DNA of 64,000 bases from an uncultured Eubacteriales bacterium (GCA_934402395.1 CAKRTQ010000011.1:17578-81577), one strand, 5' to 3'. Positions 51,178-61,461 are shown, numbered from the stretch's first letter. The notes: generated by a model not told the origin, from the letters alone. Numbers and translations: made by a program.

Positions 51178-54100
51178 TTATTCTCCGGATGCTTTATCCT
51201 GCAGCGGTTCCTCGCCGGTCTCGGCTTCGACTACATCCATATCGGAATAGCACTGCATACCGGTACCTGCGGGAATGAGCTTACCGATGATGACATTTTC
51301 CTTAAGACCGAGCAGATGGTCGACCTTGCCCTTGATAGCGGCTTCGGTGAGCACCTTGGTGGTCTCCTGGAAGGATGCGGCAGAGAGGAAGGACTCTGTC
51401 TGAAGAGCGGCCTTGGAGATACCGAGCAGCACCTGCTCGCCCTCGGCGTGACGCGCCTCCTTTTCGCCCTCGGCAATGCGAAGGTCGATCTTGGCGTTTT
51501 CGTCCTCAAACTCATTTATCGAAACCACCGAGCCGATAAGCAGCGGGGTGTCGCCGGCGTCGCTCACGCGCATTTTACGCGTCATCTGGCGGGCAATGAC
51601 CTCAATATGCTTATCGTTGATGTTAACGGACTGCGCACGGTAAACGCGCTGGGTCTCGCTGATGATATAGTCGTAAACCGCGTCAAGTCCGAGAATATTC
51701 ATGATATCCGCCGGGCTCTTGGATCCCTCGGTAAGAGCATCGCCTTTTTCAACATGGTCGCCGTCCTTGACGGTCATGCGGCGTCCGTAAGGTATCTGGT
51801 ATCTGACCGACTCTCCGCCGTCGGCGGGAGTAACGATAACGTCCTGAATATTGGGGTTTTCATCGGGAACGATCTCAGCCGTACCTTCGATCTCGGACAT
51901 GATGGCGGGCTTCTTCGGCGTTCTCGCCTCAAACAGCTCCTCAACACGGGGAAGACCCTGTGTGATATCCGATCCCGCAACGCCACCGGAGTGGAATGTA
52001 CGCATCGTAAGCTGTGTACCGGGTTCGCCTATCGACTGAGCGGCTATGATGCCGACAGCCTCACCTACGCTGACGAGTCTGCCGGAGGCAAGGTCCGCGC
52101 CATAGCAATGAGCGCATATACCGTTGCGGGCATGGCAGTGGATGACCGTTCTGATCTGGACAGCCTCGATACCCGCAGCAACGATCTTTTTGACCATCTG
52201 CTCGGTGAGCATCACATCATCATCGGCGATCATCTCGCCGGTGTTGGGATCGATAACGGGACCCATCGTGAAGCGTCCGACAAGTCTGTCCTCAAGGCTT
52301 TCAAGCGGCTTGGCGGCAGAACCATCGGCAATCGCTCTGATCCACGCGCCGTGCGTTGTATCGCACTTTTCCTCGCGGATGATGACCTCCTGTGATACAT
52401 CGACCAGACGTCTGGTAAGGTATCCGGAGTCTGCGGTACGCAGAGCGGTATCCGAAAGCGACTTACGGGAGCTTCGTGCACCCATGAAGTACTCAAATAT
52501 CTTCATGCCTTCACGGAAGTTCGACTTGATCGGGATCTCCATCGTCTTACCGTTGGTGGCGAACATCGGTCCGCGCATACCGGCAAGCTGGCGCATCTGT
52601 GTCATTGAACCACGGGCGCCGGAATCCGACATGATCTTTATCGGATTGAAGGTCGAGAAGCATTCCTGAAGAGCGTTCGTGACCTCTGCCGTCGTACGGT
52701 TCCAGACGTCGATGACGCGCTCGTATCTTTCCTGCTCGGAAAGCTCGCCGCGCTGATAGAACTTGCCTATCTTTGCAACGGTGTTTTCCGCGCCCTTTAT
52801 GATCTCCGCCTTTGTCTTAGGTATAGTCATATCGTACACTGAGATCGAGAAGGAGGCGCGTGTGGAATACTTGTAGCCCATCTCCTTGATGGCATCGAGC
52901 ATCTTCGCGGTAACGGCAGAGCCGTGCTTCTTTATGCAGGCGTTGATGATCGCGCCCAGCTCCTTCTTGGTGACGATGAAATCGACCTCAAGGTCAAAGA
53001 ACTTATCATTGTCATTTCTGTCTACAAAGCCGAGGTCCTGCGGTATATTGCGGTTGAAGATCATGCGTCCGAGCGTGGTGGTAATGGTGTGCGACATCAC
53101 AACGCCGCCTACCTCGCGTTCGTTTCTGACCTTGATCTTTACGTGCAGACCGAGCTGACCGTTGGCATATGCCATGATCGCCTCGTTGTAGTCACGGTAC
53201 GCCCCGCCCTCGCCGGGTTCGCCCGGCTTCTCCATCGTCAGGTAGTAGGATCCGAGGATCATATCCTGCGTAGGAACGGTAACGGCGCGGCCGTCAACGG
53301 GCTTGAGGAGGTTGTTGGCGGAAAGCATGAGGAATCTCGCCTCTGCCTGCGCTTCGGCGGAAAGCGGTACGTGTACCGGCATCTGGTCACCGTCGAAGTC
53401 GGCGTTGAACGCCGTGCAGACCAGCGGGTGCAGTCTTATCGCTCTGCCGTCAACGAGCACCGGCTCAAACGCCTGTATCGACAGACGGTGCAGCGTCGGA
53501 GCACGGTTGAGCAGTACGGGGTGTTCCTTTATTACATTTTCAAGGGCATCCCAGACCTCATCGTTATTGATCTGAGCGCGGTCGATCTTCTTCTGCGCAT
53601 CCTTTACGTTGGTCGCCTTGCCCATTTCAACAAGACGCTTCACGACGAAGGGCTTGAAGAGCTCGAGAGCCATTTCCTTGGGCAGACCGCACTGATAGAT
53701 CTTCAGAGAAGGCCCGACAACGATAACGGAACGTCCGGAATAGTCAACACGCTTGCCGAGCAGGTTCTGACGGAAACGTCCCTGCTTACCGCGAAGCATT
53801 TCGGAGAGCGACTTCAGCGGACGGTTGGACGAGCCGGTGACCGGCTTGCCGCGGCGGCCGTTGTCGATAAGGGCGTCAACAGCTTCCTGAAGCATACGCT
53901 TTTCGTTTCTTATAACTATTTCGGGAGTGTGTATCTCGATGAGCTTTCTCAGACGGTTATTGCGGCTGATAACGCGGCGGTAAAGCTCGTTGAGGTCGGA
54001 GCAGGCAAAGCGTCCGCCGTCAAGCTGCACCATGGGTCTTATATCGGCGGGAAGCACCGGAATGACGTCAAGTATCATCCACTCAAGCTTGTTGCCGGAC

Positions 54101-54756
54101 TTGCGGAAAGCTTCGATGACCTCAAGACGCTTGATTATACGTGCCTTTTTCTGGCTTGTGGTATTTTTGAGCTCCTCTTTGAGCGACTCGGCAAGCGCAT
54201 CCACATCAATGGCGGCAAGCAGCTCCTTGATCGCCTCGGCGCCCATGCCGACGCGGAACTCGTTTTCATACATCTCGCGGTATTCCTGATACTGCTTTTC
54301 GCTCAGCACCATTCCCTTTTCAAGAGGAGTCGTGCCGGGATCGAGAACGATGTTCTCGGCAAAATACAGCACCTGCTCAAGCTGCTTTGACGAGATGTCA
54401 AGCACCAGAGCCATACGCGAGGGGGACGCCTTGAAGTACCAGATGTGAGACACGGGAGCTGCAAGCTCGATATGTCCCATTCTCTCGCGGCGCACCTTTT
54501 TTGTGGTGACCTCAACGCCGCACTTGTCGCAGATTATCGTTTCTCTCAGGTTGTGCGAGTTCTTGTACTTACCGCAGGCGCACGCTCCGTCCTTGGTCGG
54601 CCCGAATATGCGCTCGCAGAAAAGTCCGCCGACCTCGGGCTTGAGAGTACGGTAGTTGATGGTCTCGGGCTTCGTTACCTCGCCGTGCGACCATGCCCTT
54701 ATCATTTCCGGGGATGCAAGACCTATTTTGATTGAATCAAATACATTATTTTCCAA
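51178..54756 (-). CDS. rpoC: RNA polymerase subunit beta'
   Basis: 1192 residues. Starts with TTG at 54754-54756, GGAGG eight bases upstream (product ENNVFDSIKIGLASPEMIRAWSHGEV). N-terminal zinc: CACGKYK...CDKCGVEVT; catalytic Mg motif NADFDGDQM; bridge helix and trigger loop regions present (RTADSGYLTRRLVDVSQEVIIRE, IIAAQSIGEPGTQLTMRTFHSGG). Twenty bases downstream of rpoB. Its end is followed by a 277-base gap with the rpsL promoter. Confidence 0.98.
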   Translation of the reverse strand: MENNVFDSIKIGLASPEMIRAWSHGEVTKPETINYRTLKPEVGGLFCERIFGPTKDGACACGKYKNSHNLRETIICDKCGVEVTTKKVRRERMGHIELAAPVSHIWYFKASPSRMALVLDISSKQLEQVLYFAENIVLDPGTTPLEKGMVLSEKQYQEYREMYENEFRVGMGAEAIKELLAAIDVDALAESLKEELKNTTSQKKARIIKRLEVIEAFRKSGNKLEWMILDVIPVLPADIRPMVQLDGGRFACSDLNELYRRVISRNNRLRKLIEIHTPEIVIRNEKRMLQEAVDALIDNGRRGKPVTGSSNRPLKSLSEMLRGKQGRFRQNLLGKRVDYSGRSVIVVGPSLKIYQCGLPKEMALELFKPFVVKRLVEMGKATNVKDAQKKIDRAQINNDEVWDALENVIKEHPVLLNRAPTLHRLSIQAFEPVLVDGRAIRLHPLVCTAFNADFDGDQMPVHVPLSAEAQAEARFLMLSANNLLKPVDGRAVTVPTQDMILGSYYLTMEKPGEPGEGGAYRDYNEAIMAYANGQLGLHVKIKVRNEREVGGVVMSHTITTTLGRMIFNRNIPQDLGFVDRNDNDKFFDLEVDFIVTKKELGAIINACIKKHGSAVTAKMLDAIKEMGYKYSTRASFSISVYDMTIPKTKAEIIKGAENTVAKIGKFYQRGELSEQERYERVIDVWNRTTAEVTNALQECFSTFNPIKIMSDSGARGSMTQMRQLAGMRGPMFATNGKTMEIPIKSNFREGMKIFEYFMGARSSRKSLSDTALRTADSGYLTRRLVDVSQEVIIREEKCDTTHGAWIRAIADGSAAKPLESLEDRLVGRFTMGPVIDPNTGEMIADDDVMLTEQMVKKIVAAGIEAVQIRTVIHCHARNGICAHCYGADLASGRLVSVGEAVGIIAAQSIGEPGTQLTMRTFHSGGVAGSDITQGLPRVEELFEARTPKKPAIMSEIEGTAEIVPDENPNIQDVIVTPADGGESVRYQIPYGRRMTVKDGDHVEKGDALTEGSKSPADIMNILGLDAVYDYIISETQRVYRAQSVNINDKHIEVIARQMTRKMRVSDAGDTPLLIGSVVSINEFEDENAKIDLRIAEGEKEARHAEGEQVLLGISKAALQTESFLSAASFQETTKVLTEAAIKGKVDHLLGLKENVIIGKLIPAGTGMQCYSDMDVVEAETGEEPLQDKASGE

Positions 54757-54776
54757 AGCATTTTCCTCCGGTTGGG

Positions 54777-57700
54777 TCAGTTATTATCTGAAAGATCGTC
54801 GTCATCGATACCATCGTCAAAATCCTCACCGACATCGGTGTCATCATCGTCATCCTCATCGTCAAAGATGAAGTGGTCGGCAAGATCATCGGGGGTTATC
54901 GTCTGACCGACGGCATCGTCAACGGCATCGACATCGTTTTTATTGAGATAAGGCGACGGCTCGTCAACACAAACGTTGGAGAGAGATATCTCCTCGCCGT
55001 CTTTGTTGAGAACGCGGATATCGAGAGCAAGCGACTGAAGCTCCTTCATAAGAACCTTGAAGGACTCGGGCACGCCCGGCGTCGGGATGTTTTCGCCCTG
55101 GATTATCGCCTCATATGCCTTGCGGCGTCCGTTGATATCGTCCGACTTGACCGTCAGGATTTCCTGAAGCGTGTATGCTGCGCCGTACGCCTCAAGCGCC
55201 CATACCTCCATTTCGCCGAAACGCTGTCCGCCGAACTGGGCTTTACCGCCGAGAGGCTGCTGGGTTATCACAGAGTACGGGCCGTTGGAACGGGCATGGA
55301 TCTTATCGTCGACCAGGTGATGGAGCTTAAGGTAGTACATGATACCGACAGTTACGGGGTTATCGAATGCCTCTCCGGTACGTCCGTCGTAAAGCACGGT
55401 CTTACCGTCGATGACCTGAAGCTTTGTCTCGCCGGTCTCGGGATTGGTGACCTCGCGCGTCTCCTTACCCTCAACGTTTTCACCGGGGAATACGTCGCGC
55501 CACATACCCGCCATCTTCATGCATTCGAGAATGTCCTTCTCGTTTGCGCCGTCGAAAACGGGGGTCATGATCTTCCAGCCGAGCTTGCGGGCAGCTATGC
55601 CGAGGTGGACCTCAAGCACCTGACCGATGTTCATTCGGGAAGGAACGCCCAGCGGGTTAAGGACTATATCAAGAGGTGTTCCGTCGGGCAGGAAGGGCAT
55701 ATCCTCGGGCGGGAGTATGCGGGATACAACACCCTTGTTGCCGTGACGGCCTGCCATTTTGTCGCCGACGGAGATCTTACGTTTCTGAGCGATGTAAACA
55801 TGAACGACCTTGTTCACGCCTGCTGGCAGCTCGTCGCCCTGCTCGTGCGAGAAGGTGCGGACATCGACCACTATACCGGATTCACCGTGAGGCAGACGGA
55901 GCGAGGTGTCACGCGTCTCTCTCGTCTTTTCGCCGAATATAGCACGAAGCAGTCTTTCCTCGGCGGTGAGGTCGGTCTCGCCCTTCGGAGTGATCTTACC
56001 GACAAGGATATCGCCGGCGTGCACCTCTGTGCCCTTCTTTACGATACCGTTGATGTCGAGGTTGCGCAGCGCGTCGTCGCCGACATTCTGGATCTCGCGC
56101 GTGATCTCTTCCGGACCGAGCTTGGTGTCTCTTGCCTCGTGTGTATAGACCTCGATGTGAAGCGATGTGTAAACATCGTTTCTCACGAGCTTTTCGTTAA
56201 GCAGAACAGCGTCCTCGTAGTTGTAGCCTTCCCATGTCATGAAGCCGATGAGAGCGTTCTTTCCGAGCGCGACCTCGCCCTGCGAGGTTGCGGGACCGTC
56301 CGCGATCGGGTCGCCGGCAGCTACCACATCGCCCTCTCTCACGATAGGACGCTGGTTGCAGCAGGTACCCTGGTTTGTACGTTTGAACTTGATGAGCTCA
56401 TAAAGATCGCGGTGACCGTCCTCGCAGGCGATGATTATCTTATCCGCCTCAACGTGAACGACCTTGCCGGCATTCTTTGCAAGCACAACGACGCCGGAGT
56501 CGGTAGCGACCTTATACTCCATACCCGTGCCGACTATCGGAGATTCGGTGACCATAAGCGGCACCGCCTGCTTCTGCATGTTAGAACCCATAAGTGCGCG
56601 GGAGTTATCGTCGTTTTCAAGGAAGGGGATCATCGCCGTGGCGGCGGAAACCACCATCTTCGGCGAAACATCCATAAAGTCTATCTTATCGCTTTCGATT
56701 TCAATGAACTCATTGCGCTCACGTGCCGTGACCTTGGGATTGATGAAATGTCCCTCATCGTCAAGAGCCTCGTTCGCCTGCGCGATGATATATCTGTCCT
56801 CAACGTCCGCAGTCATATAAACGATCTCATCGGTAACGACGTGACGCTCTTTGTCCACCTTGCGGTAGGGAGCCTCAATGAAACCGTAGTCGCTGATGCG
56901 GGCATATGTGGCAAGATAGGAGATAAGACCGATGTTGGGACCTTCGGGCGTCTCGATGGGGCACATACGTCCGTAGTGGGTGTAGTGAACGTCACGTACG
57001 TCGAAGGATGCGCGGTCACGCGACAGACCGCCGGGACCGAGTGCCGACAGACGGCGTTTGTGCGTCAGCTCAGCAAGGGGGTTTGCCTGATCCATGAACT
57101 GAGAGAGCTGAGAAGATCCGAAAAACTCACGGATCGCGGTAGCCACGGGACGGATATTGATAAGTGCCTGGGGGGTAAGCTTTTCGGTATCCTGTGTGGT
57201 CATGCGCTCCTTGATGATCTTATCCATTCTCGAAAAACCGATGCGCATCTGGTTCTGGAGCTGCTCGCCCACCGAACGGATACGGCGGTTGCCGAGATGG
57301 TCTATATCGTCGGTCGTGCCGATATCGTGGGTAAGACCGAGCATATAGTTGATGGAAGCGAAAATATCATCGTGAGTTATGTGCTTGGGGCAGACCTCGG
57401 CAATTCTTGCCTTTACCTTCGCCTTTATGGCGTCAAGATCGCCGGCGCACTCTTCCATGATCGAAAGCAGAACGGGAGTGCGCGCCTTCTCGCGGACGCC
57501 GCAGTCATGCAGATCGTCTCCGAGAATGGCTTCGGGCCAGCAGGTGTTGTTTGAGAACACCTTTACAGTATTGCCGTTGTCAAGAGCGAGCGTTACCTCG
57601 TTGATGGCAGCGTCTTCGACCGCTTTTGCATTTTCGGGAGTAAGGACCGCGCCTGCATCAAAAAGCACCTCTCCGCTGCGCGGGTCGATGATCGGCTCGG

Positions 57701-58643
57701 CAATGCGGCGGTTGGCAATACGTGCGCCGATCGCAAGCTTCTTATCGAATTTGTAACGTCCGACCGGAGCGATGTCATATTTCTTGGGATCAAAGAAATA
57801 ATTATTGATGAGGTTCATTGCCGCATCTATCTGAACAGGCTCGCCGGGACGCAGCTTCTTGTATATCTCACGCAGTGACTCCACAGCCGCATCCGAACGG
57901 TTGCGCGATGCGAGGTCATTGCTTTCATCTTTTTCTATCGTGGCTTTGAGGCAGGGATCCTCGCCGAACATGGCATAGATGGCGTCATCGTTGCCTATGT
58001 CGGAGCGGAGAGTGCCCGTATCGGCGTCAAGAGAAAGCCCGAGAGCGCGGATGAGCATAGTCACCGGCAGCTTGCGGTTTTTGTCTATACGGACGTTCAT
58101 TACGCCGTTGCTGTCTATTTCGTATTCGAGCCATGCTCCGCGGTACGGAATAACTGTGGCGGCATAGGTCTTTTTACCTGTCTTATCTATATCGGACTCA
58201 TAATAGATACCCGGGGAACGGATGATCTGAGACACGATAACGCGCTCGGCTCCGTTTATAACAAAGGTACCGTTATCGGTCATGAGCGGAAAATCACCCA
58301 TATAGATATCGGTCTGCTTCACCTCACCCGTCAGTTTGTTCGTAAGACGAACATTCACCTTCAGCGGTGCGGCATAGTTCACGTCTCTTTCCTTGCACTC
58401 CTCGACCGGATACTTCGGTTTGGAGTCAAGAGAAAATGAAATGAACTCGATGGAAAGATTGCCGGAGTAGTCTACGATCGGCGATACATCCCGGAGAACC
58501 TCCATAAGTCCCTCTTCAAGGAACCACTTGTAGGATTTCGTCTGGATCTCAATGAGATTCGGGATTTCAAGCGTCGTTCGCGTTTTGGAAAAGCTTTTAC
58601 GCAGAACATTTCTGCCAAGCTGCTGGTCTGTGGTATGGACCAT
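54777..58643 (-). CDS. rpoB: RNA polymerase subunit beta
   Basis: 1288 residues from ATG 58641-58643 (MVHTTDQQLGRNVLRKSFS), GGAGTG ten bases upstream; the 46-codon in-frame extension into the leader is not conserved. Rifampicin region: GSSQLSQFMDQANPLAELTHKRRLSALGPGGLSRDRA, with Asp516, His526 and Ser531 (E. coli numbers) kept, so it should be rifampicin sensitive; 518 is Ala. C-terminus carries a 40-residue tail almost all Asp and Glu (DDEDDDDDTDVGEDFDDGID), uncommon in this family. Catalytic core with sigma- and DNA-binding regions complete. Confidence 0.98.
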   Translation of the reverse strand: MVHTTDQQLGRNVLRKSFSKTRTTLEIPNLIEIQTKSYKWFLEEGLMEVLRDVSPIVDYSGNLSIEFISFSLDSKPKYPVEECKERDVNYAAPLKVNVRLTNKLTGEVKQTDIYMGDFPLMTDNGTFVINGAERVIVSQIIRSPGIYYESDIDKTGKKTYAATVIPYRGAWLEYEIDSNGVMNVRIDKNRKLPVTMLIRALGLSLDADTGTLRSDIGNDDAIYAMFGEDPCLKATIEKDESNDLASRNRSDAAVESLREIYKKLRPGEPVQIDAAMNLINNYFFDPKKYDIAPVGRYKFDKKLAIGARIANRRIAEPIIDPRSGEVLFDAGAVLTPENAKAVEDAAINEVTLALDNGNTVKVFSNNTCWPEAILGDDLHDCGVREKARTPVLLSIMEECAGDLDAIKAKVKARIAEVCPKHITHDDIFASINYMLGLTHDIGTTDDIDHLGNRRIRSVGEQLQNQMRIGFSRMDKIIKERMTTQDTEKLTPQALINIRPVATAIREFFGSSQLSQFMDQANPLAELTHKRRLSALGPGGLSRDRASFDVRDVHYTHYGRMCPIETPEGPNIGLISYLATYARISDYGFIEAPYRKVDKERHVVTDEIVYMTADVEDRYIIAQANEALDDEGHFINPKVTARERNEFIEIESDKIDFMDVSPKMVVSAATAMIPFLENDDNSRALMGSNMQKQAVPLMVTESPIVGTGMEYKVATDSGVVVLAKNAGKVVHVEADKIIIACEDGHRDLYELIKFKRTNQGTCCNQRPIVREGDVVAAGDPIADGPATSQGEVALGKNALIGFMTWEGYNYEDAVLLNEKLVRNDVYTSLHIEVYTHEARDTKLGPEEITREIQNVGDDALRNLDINGIVKKGTEVHAGDILVGKITPKGETDLTAEERLLRAIFGEKTRETRDTSLRLPHGESGIVVDVRTFSHEQGDELPAGVNKVVHVYIAQKRKISVGDKMAGRHGNKGVVSRILPPEDMPFLPDGTPLDIVLNPLGVPSRMNIGQVLEVHLGIAARKLGWKIMTPVFDGANEKDILECMKMAGMWRDVFPGENVEGKETREVTNPETGETKLQVIDGKTVLYDGRTGEAFDNPVTVGIMYYLKLHHLVDDKIHARSNGPYSVITQQPLGGKAQFGGQRFGEMEVWALEAYGAAYTLQEILTVKSDDINGRRKAYEAIIQGENIPTPGVPESFKVLMKELQSLALDIRVLNKDGEEISLSNVCVDEPSPYLNKNDVDAVDDAVGQTITPDDLADHFIFDDEDDDDDTDVGEDFDDGIDDDDLSDNN

Positions 58644-58835
58644 TAAATCAATCACTCCATTCAACGTAGATTCACGCTCTAAGCTATGTCCTTTGTTTTG
58701 CGCGCGCCGTCGGCGGCGTATCGGAAGCCCGGTGTCATTCCCCCCGGAGGACACCCGGAAGCGCGCGCACACCCAGCGCACACCCTTTTGCGAGCCGTTT
58801 TTTTGACATATTAAGCGATTATAATGCAGTTTACA
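58644..58835 (-). other. rpoB leader region
   Basis: About 190 bases between the promoter and the rpoB start with no gene. It contains a GC-rich hairpin around 58731-58760 (CCGGTGTC pairing with GACACCCGG with a bulge) and a duplicated GGGTGTGCG. A structured leader could be an attenuation region, but rplJL (its usual source) is not here. Confidence 0.5.
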
Positions 58836-58864
58836 ATTATATCATTCAAATCAAGTCCTGTCAA
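58836..58864 (-). promoter_or_regulatory. rpoBC promoter
   Basis: Minus strand TTGACA (58859-58864), 17-base spacer, TATAAT (58836-58841): perfect consensus. A second TATAAT-like box lies slightly downstream (near 58820-58825). Confidence 0.9.
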
Positions 58865-59042
58865 GTGATTATGCGAAAAAATTAAAAAAATATTTTCCGC
58901 AACGCCGTTGTTTGCCGGTTTTGAGGAAAAACAAGGGAAATAATTCAATTCAGCTGAATATCACCGTCCGACCGGGCGAAAAAATACACATATAAAAAAG
59001 AACCCGCGTACGCGGGAACAAAAAGGAGTCTGGAATCGCAAT
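58865..59042. other. Divergent gap before ytvI with palindrome
   Basis: Separates the rpoB promoter from ytvI. Holds a perfect 14-bp palindrome CCCGCGTACGCGGG at 59003-59016, predicted in the ytvI leader, then AAAAGGAG as the ribosome site. A clear promoter was not found; CATATAAA at 58989-58996 is a candidate -10 without a matching -35. Confidence 0.5.
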
Positions 59043-60182
59043 ATGAACAATGAATCGAACATACCGTCGTCGGGCGGGATCGACTGGGAACGCGCGGCAG
59101 CGGTGCTCTTCTGCCTGATCGCGGCGGGTGCAGCCGTTTATTTTGCCGGAAAATACGTAGTCGGGGTCGCACTTCCCTTTCTGTTTGCATGGCTCGTTGC
59201 ATCGGCGGCACTGCCGGTGGCTACTCGCGCGGCGAAAAAGCTGCACATATCCGAACGCTTCTGCATCGCGTTTGTGGTCCTTCTGATACTTTCGCTCATA
59301 TTCGTGCTGACCGCGCTCGCCCTGAACCGTGCGATATACGAGCTCGGCGGGCTTCTGTCAAGGCTCGGCGAAAAAAGCTCGGAGGAAGTAGGCGGAATGA
59401 TAAGCGATGCCCAAAGCTTCTGGAGCGACCTCGGCTCACGGATACCGCTTTTGCGTCATCTGCGCGAATCCGCCGAGCTTGCGGGATTTTTCGAAGGGCT
59501 CGACAGTGCGCTCGGCAACGCGATAGGCGACCTCATATCGCAGATTACGTCAAAGCTCCCCGCGGCAGCCGCATCGGTAATAAAGTCTATGCCGGCGCTG
59601 TTGCTTTCGCTTGCCGTTGCAATAATTTCAAGCTTTTATTTTGCGCTCGACCGCCGCCGCATACTCGCCGCCCTGTCGCGCCTCATGCCGGTCGCGGTGC
59701 GGCACCGTCTGCCCGAGCTGCGCCGCCGCGCCGGAAAAACAGCCGTCGGATACATCAAAGCCTACCTCATTATATTGGCAATAACCTTTTGCGAGCTTTT
59801 CATCGGCTTTTCGGTGTTGCGGATAAGCTACGCCTTTCTCTTGGCGGCGGTCGTCGCAATAATCGACATTCTTCCCGTTCTCGGAGTCGGGACAGTCCTC
59901 TTGCCGTGGGTGGCAATAGAATTCATAACGGGAAATTACCGCCTCGGCATCGGACTCCTCATACTTTTCGGAGTGATCGAAACGGTAAGACAGTTCATAG
60001 AACCGCGCATCGTCGGTGTAACGCTCGGCATACATCCGCTGCTCACACTTGCCGCCATGTACCTCGGATTTACCGTTTTCGGCATTGCGGGGATGATAAT
60101 AGGTCCGCTCCTCGCCCTTGTCGGACGCGCAGCCGCCGCCGCATGGCGCCGCGAGGGCGGTATCAGAACATCGTCCGCCTGA
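59043..60182 (+). CDS. ytvI: AI-2E transporter family protein, YtvI-like
   Basis: 379 residues with about eight membrane helices. AI-2E family features: LPFLFAWLVASAALPV near the N-terminus, then the long middle helix region (GLLSRLGEKSSEEVGGMISDA), FYFALDRRRILAALSRLMP, IGFSVLRISYAFLLAAVVAIIDILPVLGVGTVLLPW and EPRIVGVTLGIHPLLTLAAMYLGFTVFGIAGMIIGPL. YtvI is a sporulation membrane protein in Bacillus; the family's transport role is uncertain. A ribosome site AAAAGGAG lies 14 bases before ATG. Its 3' end overlaps the convergent FolC-like gene by 20 bases. Confidence 0.85.
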   Translation: MNNESNIPSSGGIDWERAAAVLFCLIAAGAAVYFAGKYVVGVALPFLFAWLVASAALPVATRAAKKLHISERFCIAFVVLLILSLIFVLTALALNRAIYELGGLLSRLGEKSSEEVGGMISDAQSFWSDLGSRIPLLRHLRESAELAGFFEGLDSALGNAIGDLISQITSKLPAAAASVIKSMPALLLSLAVAIISSFYFALDRRRILAALSRLMPVAVRHRLPELRRRAGKTAVGYIKAYLIILAITFCELFIGFSVLRISYAFLLAAVVAIIDILPVLGVGTVLLPWVAIEFITGNYRLGIGLLILFGVIETVRQFIEPRIVGVTLGIHPLLTLAAMYLGFTVFGIAGMIIGPLLALVGRAAAAAWRREGGIRTSSA

Positions 60183-61461
60183 TCCCCTGCTTCAGCTGCG
60201 GAACAGCAACATCCATTTCCGCCGCCGTTCCTATAATAATATATGAACGCCCGGGCACGCCCGCGCTGTCGTCGCGGTTCTCGATTTCTTCATCTGTCAC
60301 GATGATCTCGGCAGCCGCGCGCCGCGCTGCCGCGGCGAGTTTTTCGCCATCGCGTGCAGTGATAACGGAAAGCACCTCAACGCCGCATTTTGCGAGTGCG
60401 GACTCAAACTCATGCGGCAACGCATCCCCGTGCAGCCAGAATACTCTGACCGCATCCCCCGTCAGTTTTCCTGATGATGCAATGTCGGAGGCAAGCGCGG
60501 AAAAGACAGCCCGGCTGCGCATTTCGTCCGCTGCGGCATCCGCCAGCCCGTTCGGAAGCGCAGCCGCTATCACCGCAGGCTTTATTGAGATGACCGTTCC
60601 GTAAAAAGCGGGAGCCGCCGCACATATTCCCCGCACTATGGCATCGTCACCGATATCCATTCCGGAACGCCGCAGGGCGTATGCCCCGTCGCACGAAGTG
60701 CATGCCGATGCCAGCGATGACACAAAAACCGACGGCGTGCGCAGTTCTATACCGCGGTAAACGACAGAAAAGCCGGCAAATGATACCGAACGCACTTCCG
60801 GTCCGCCCGGAAGCCCGCGCTTTGCGGCAACGGTAAGGCGGCAGCCGGCATCAGCGCAGCGATCGGTAATAAGCCGCTGCACCTCGGCGGTTTGCTGAGT
60901 ACTGACAGTCTCGGCAGTCCCGCGCACAATAACGGTGCGCAACAGCTGCGCGGGATCTGACGGCAGTGTGCCCAACACCACGAGCGACGCCGTGGGAAGC
61001 AGCCGCAAAGCTTCGCGCGGCAGCCCGGATACATCCGTAATTATGACCCTGACATCGGCGGCGCGCGCCATCGCCAGACCATGCGCCGCAAGGACCTCGT
61101 ATCTGCTGACCGCATCATCACCGCCGAGCGTGCGCGAATACCTGCGTATGGTATCCACCGATCTCACGAGCGCATCTCCGTCCGGCTTTTCTCCGTTTAT
61201 CAGAACAGGCTCGGGCGAGCCCGGCTCATACGGAGCGTCAAATGAAAGCAGTGCCGCCCCGATCCCCGCCTCGCGGAGAACGGAGCCGAGCATCGCCGAC
61301 ATATGACGCGCGTTTATCCCCGCGCACAGGATATGAAAGACACGGCGCGGCATCTCCGCAAGCTCCAAAGCATTAAGCATTGCCTCAAGGCGCGATGCTG
61401 CGCCTTTGTCGCTTTTTGCGGGTAGTCCGCGAAGATATTTATAAGCGTTGAGAAGGGTCAT
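60163..61461 (-). CDS. FolC/Mur-ligase-like protein with degenerate P-loop
   Basis: 432 residues from ATG 61459-61461, which gives a FolC-like start (MTLLNAYKYLRGL). An ATG seven codons upstream is an alternative. The order matches folylpolyglutamate synthase: FHILCAGINARHMSAMLGSVLREAGIGAALLSFDAPYEP, VLINGE, EVLAAHGLAMARAADVRVIITDVSG, and later a Mur-ligase C-terminal-like region (GDAVRVFWLHGDALPHEFESALAKCG). FolC normally has GTNGKGS; here GINARHM, with no Lys or Ser to bind ATP, and the GGRLDATN equivalent is also lost. So it is probably not catalytic in that way; its role is unknown. Convergent with ytvI. Confidence 0.7.
   Translation of the reverse strand: MTLLNAYKYLRGLPAKSDKGAASRLEAMLNALELAEMPRRVFHILCAGINARHMSAMLGSVLREAGIGAALLSFDAPYEPGSPEPVLINGEKPDGDALVRSVDTIRRYSRTLGGDDAVSRYEVLAAHGLAMARAADVRVIITDVSGLPREALRLLPTASLVVLGTLPSDPAQLLRTVIVRGTAETVSTQQTAEVQRLITDRCADAGCRLTVAAKRGLPGGPEVRSVSFAGFSVVYRGIELRTPSVFVSSLASACTSCDGAYALRRSGMDIGDDAIVRGICAAAPAFYGTVISIKPAVIAAALPNGLADAAADEMRSRAVFSALASDIASSGKLTGDAVRVFWLHGDALPHEFESALAKCGVEVLSVITARDGEKLAAAARRAAAEIIVTDEEIENRDDSAGVPGRSYIIIGTAAEMDVAVPQLKQGIRRTMF

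Noticed and set aside
52924..54390. Plus-strand open frame of 488 codons opposite rpoC
   Set aside because: Antisense shadow of rpoC without own signals.
54873..57554. Very long plus-strand open frame (893 codons) opposite rpoB
   Set aside because: It is the antisense shadow of a conserved GC-rich gene. No ribosome site, no recognisable domain.
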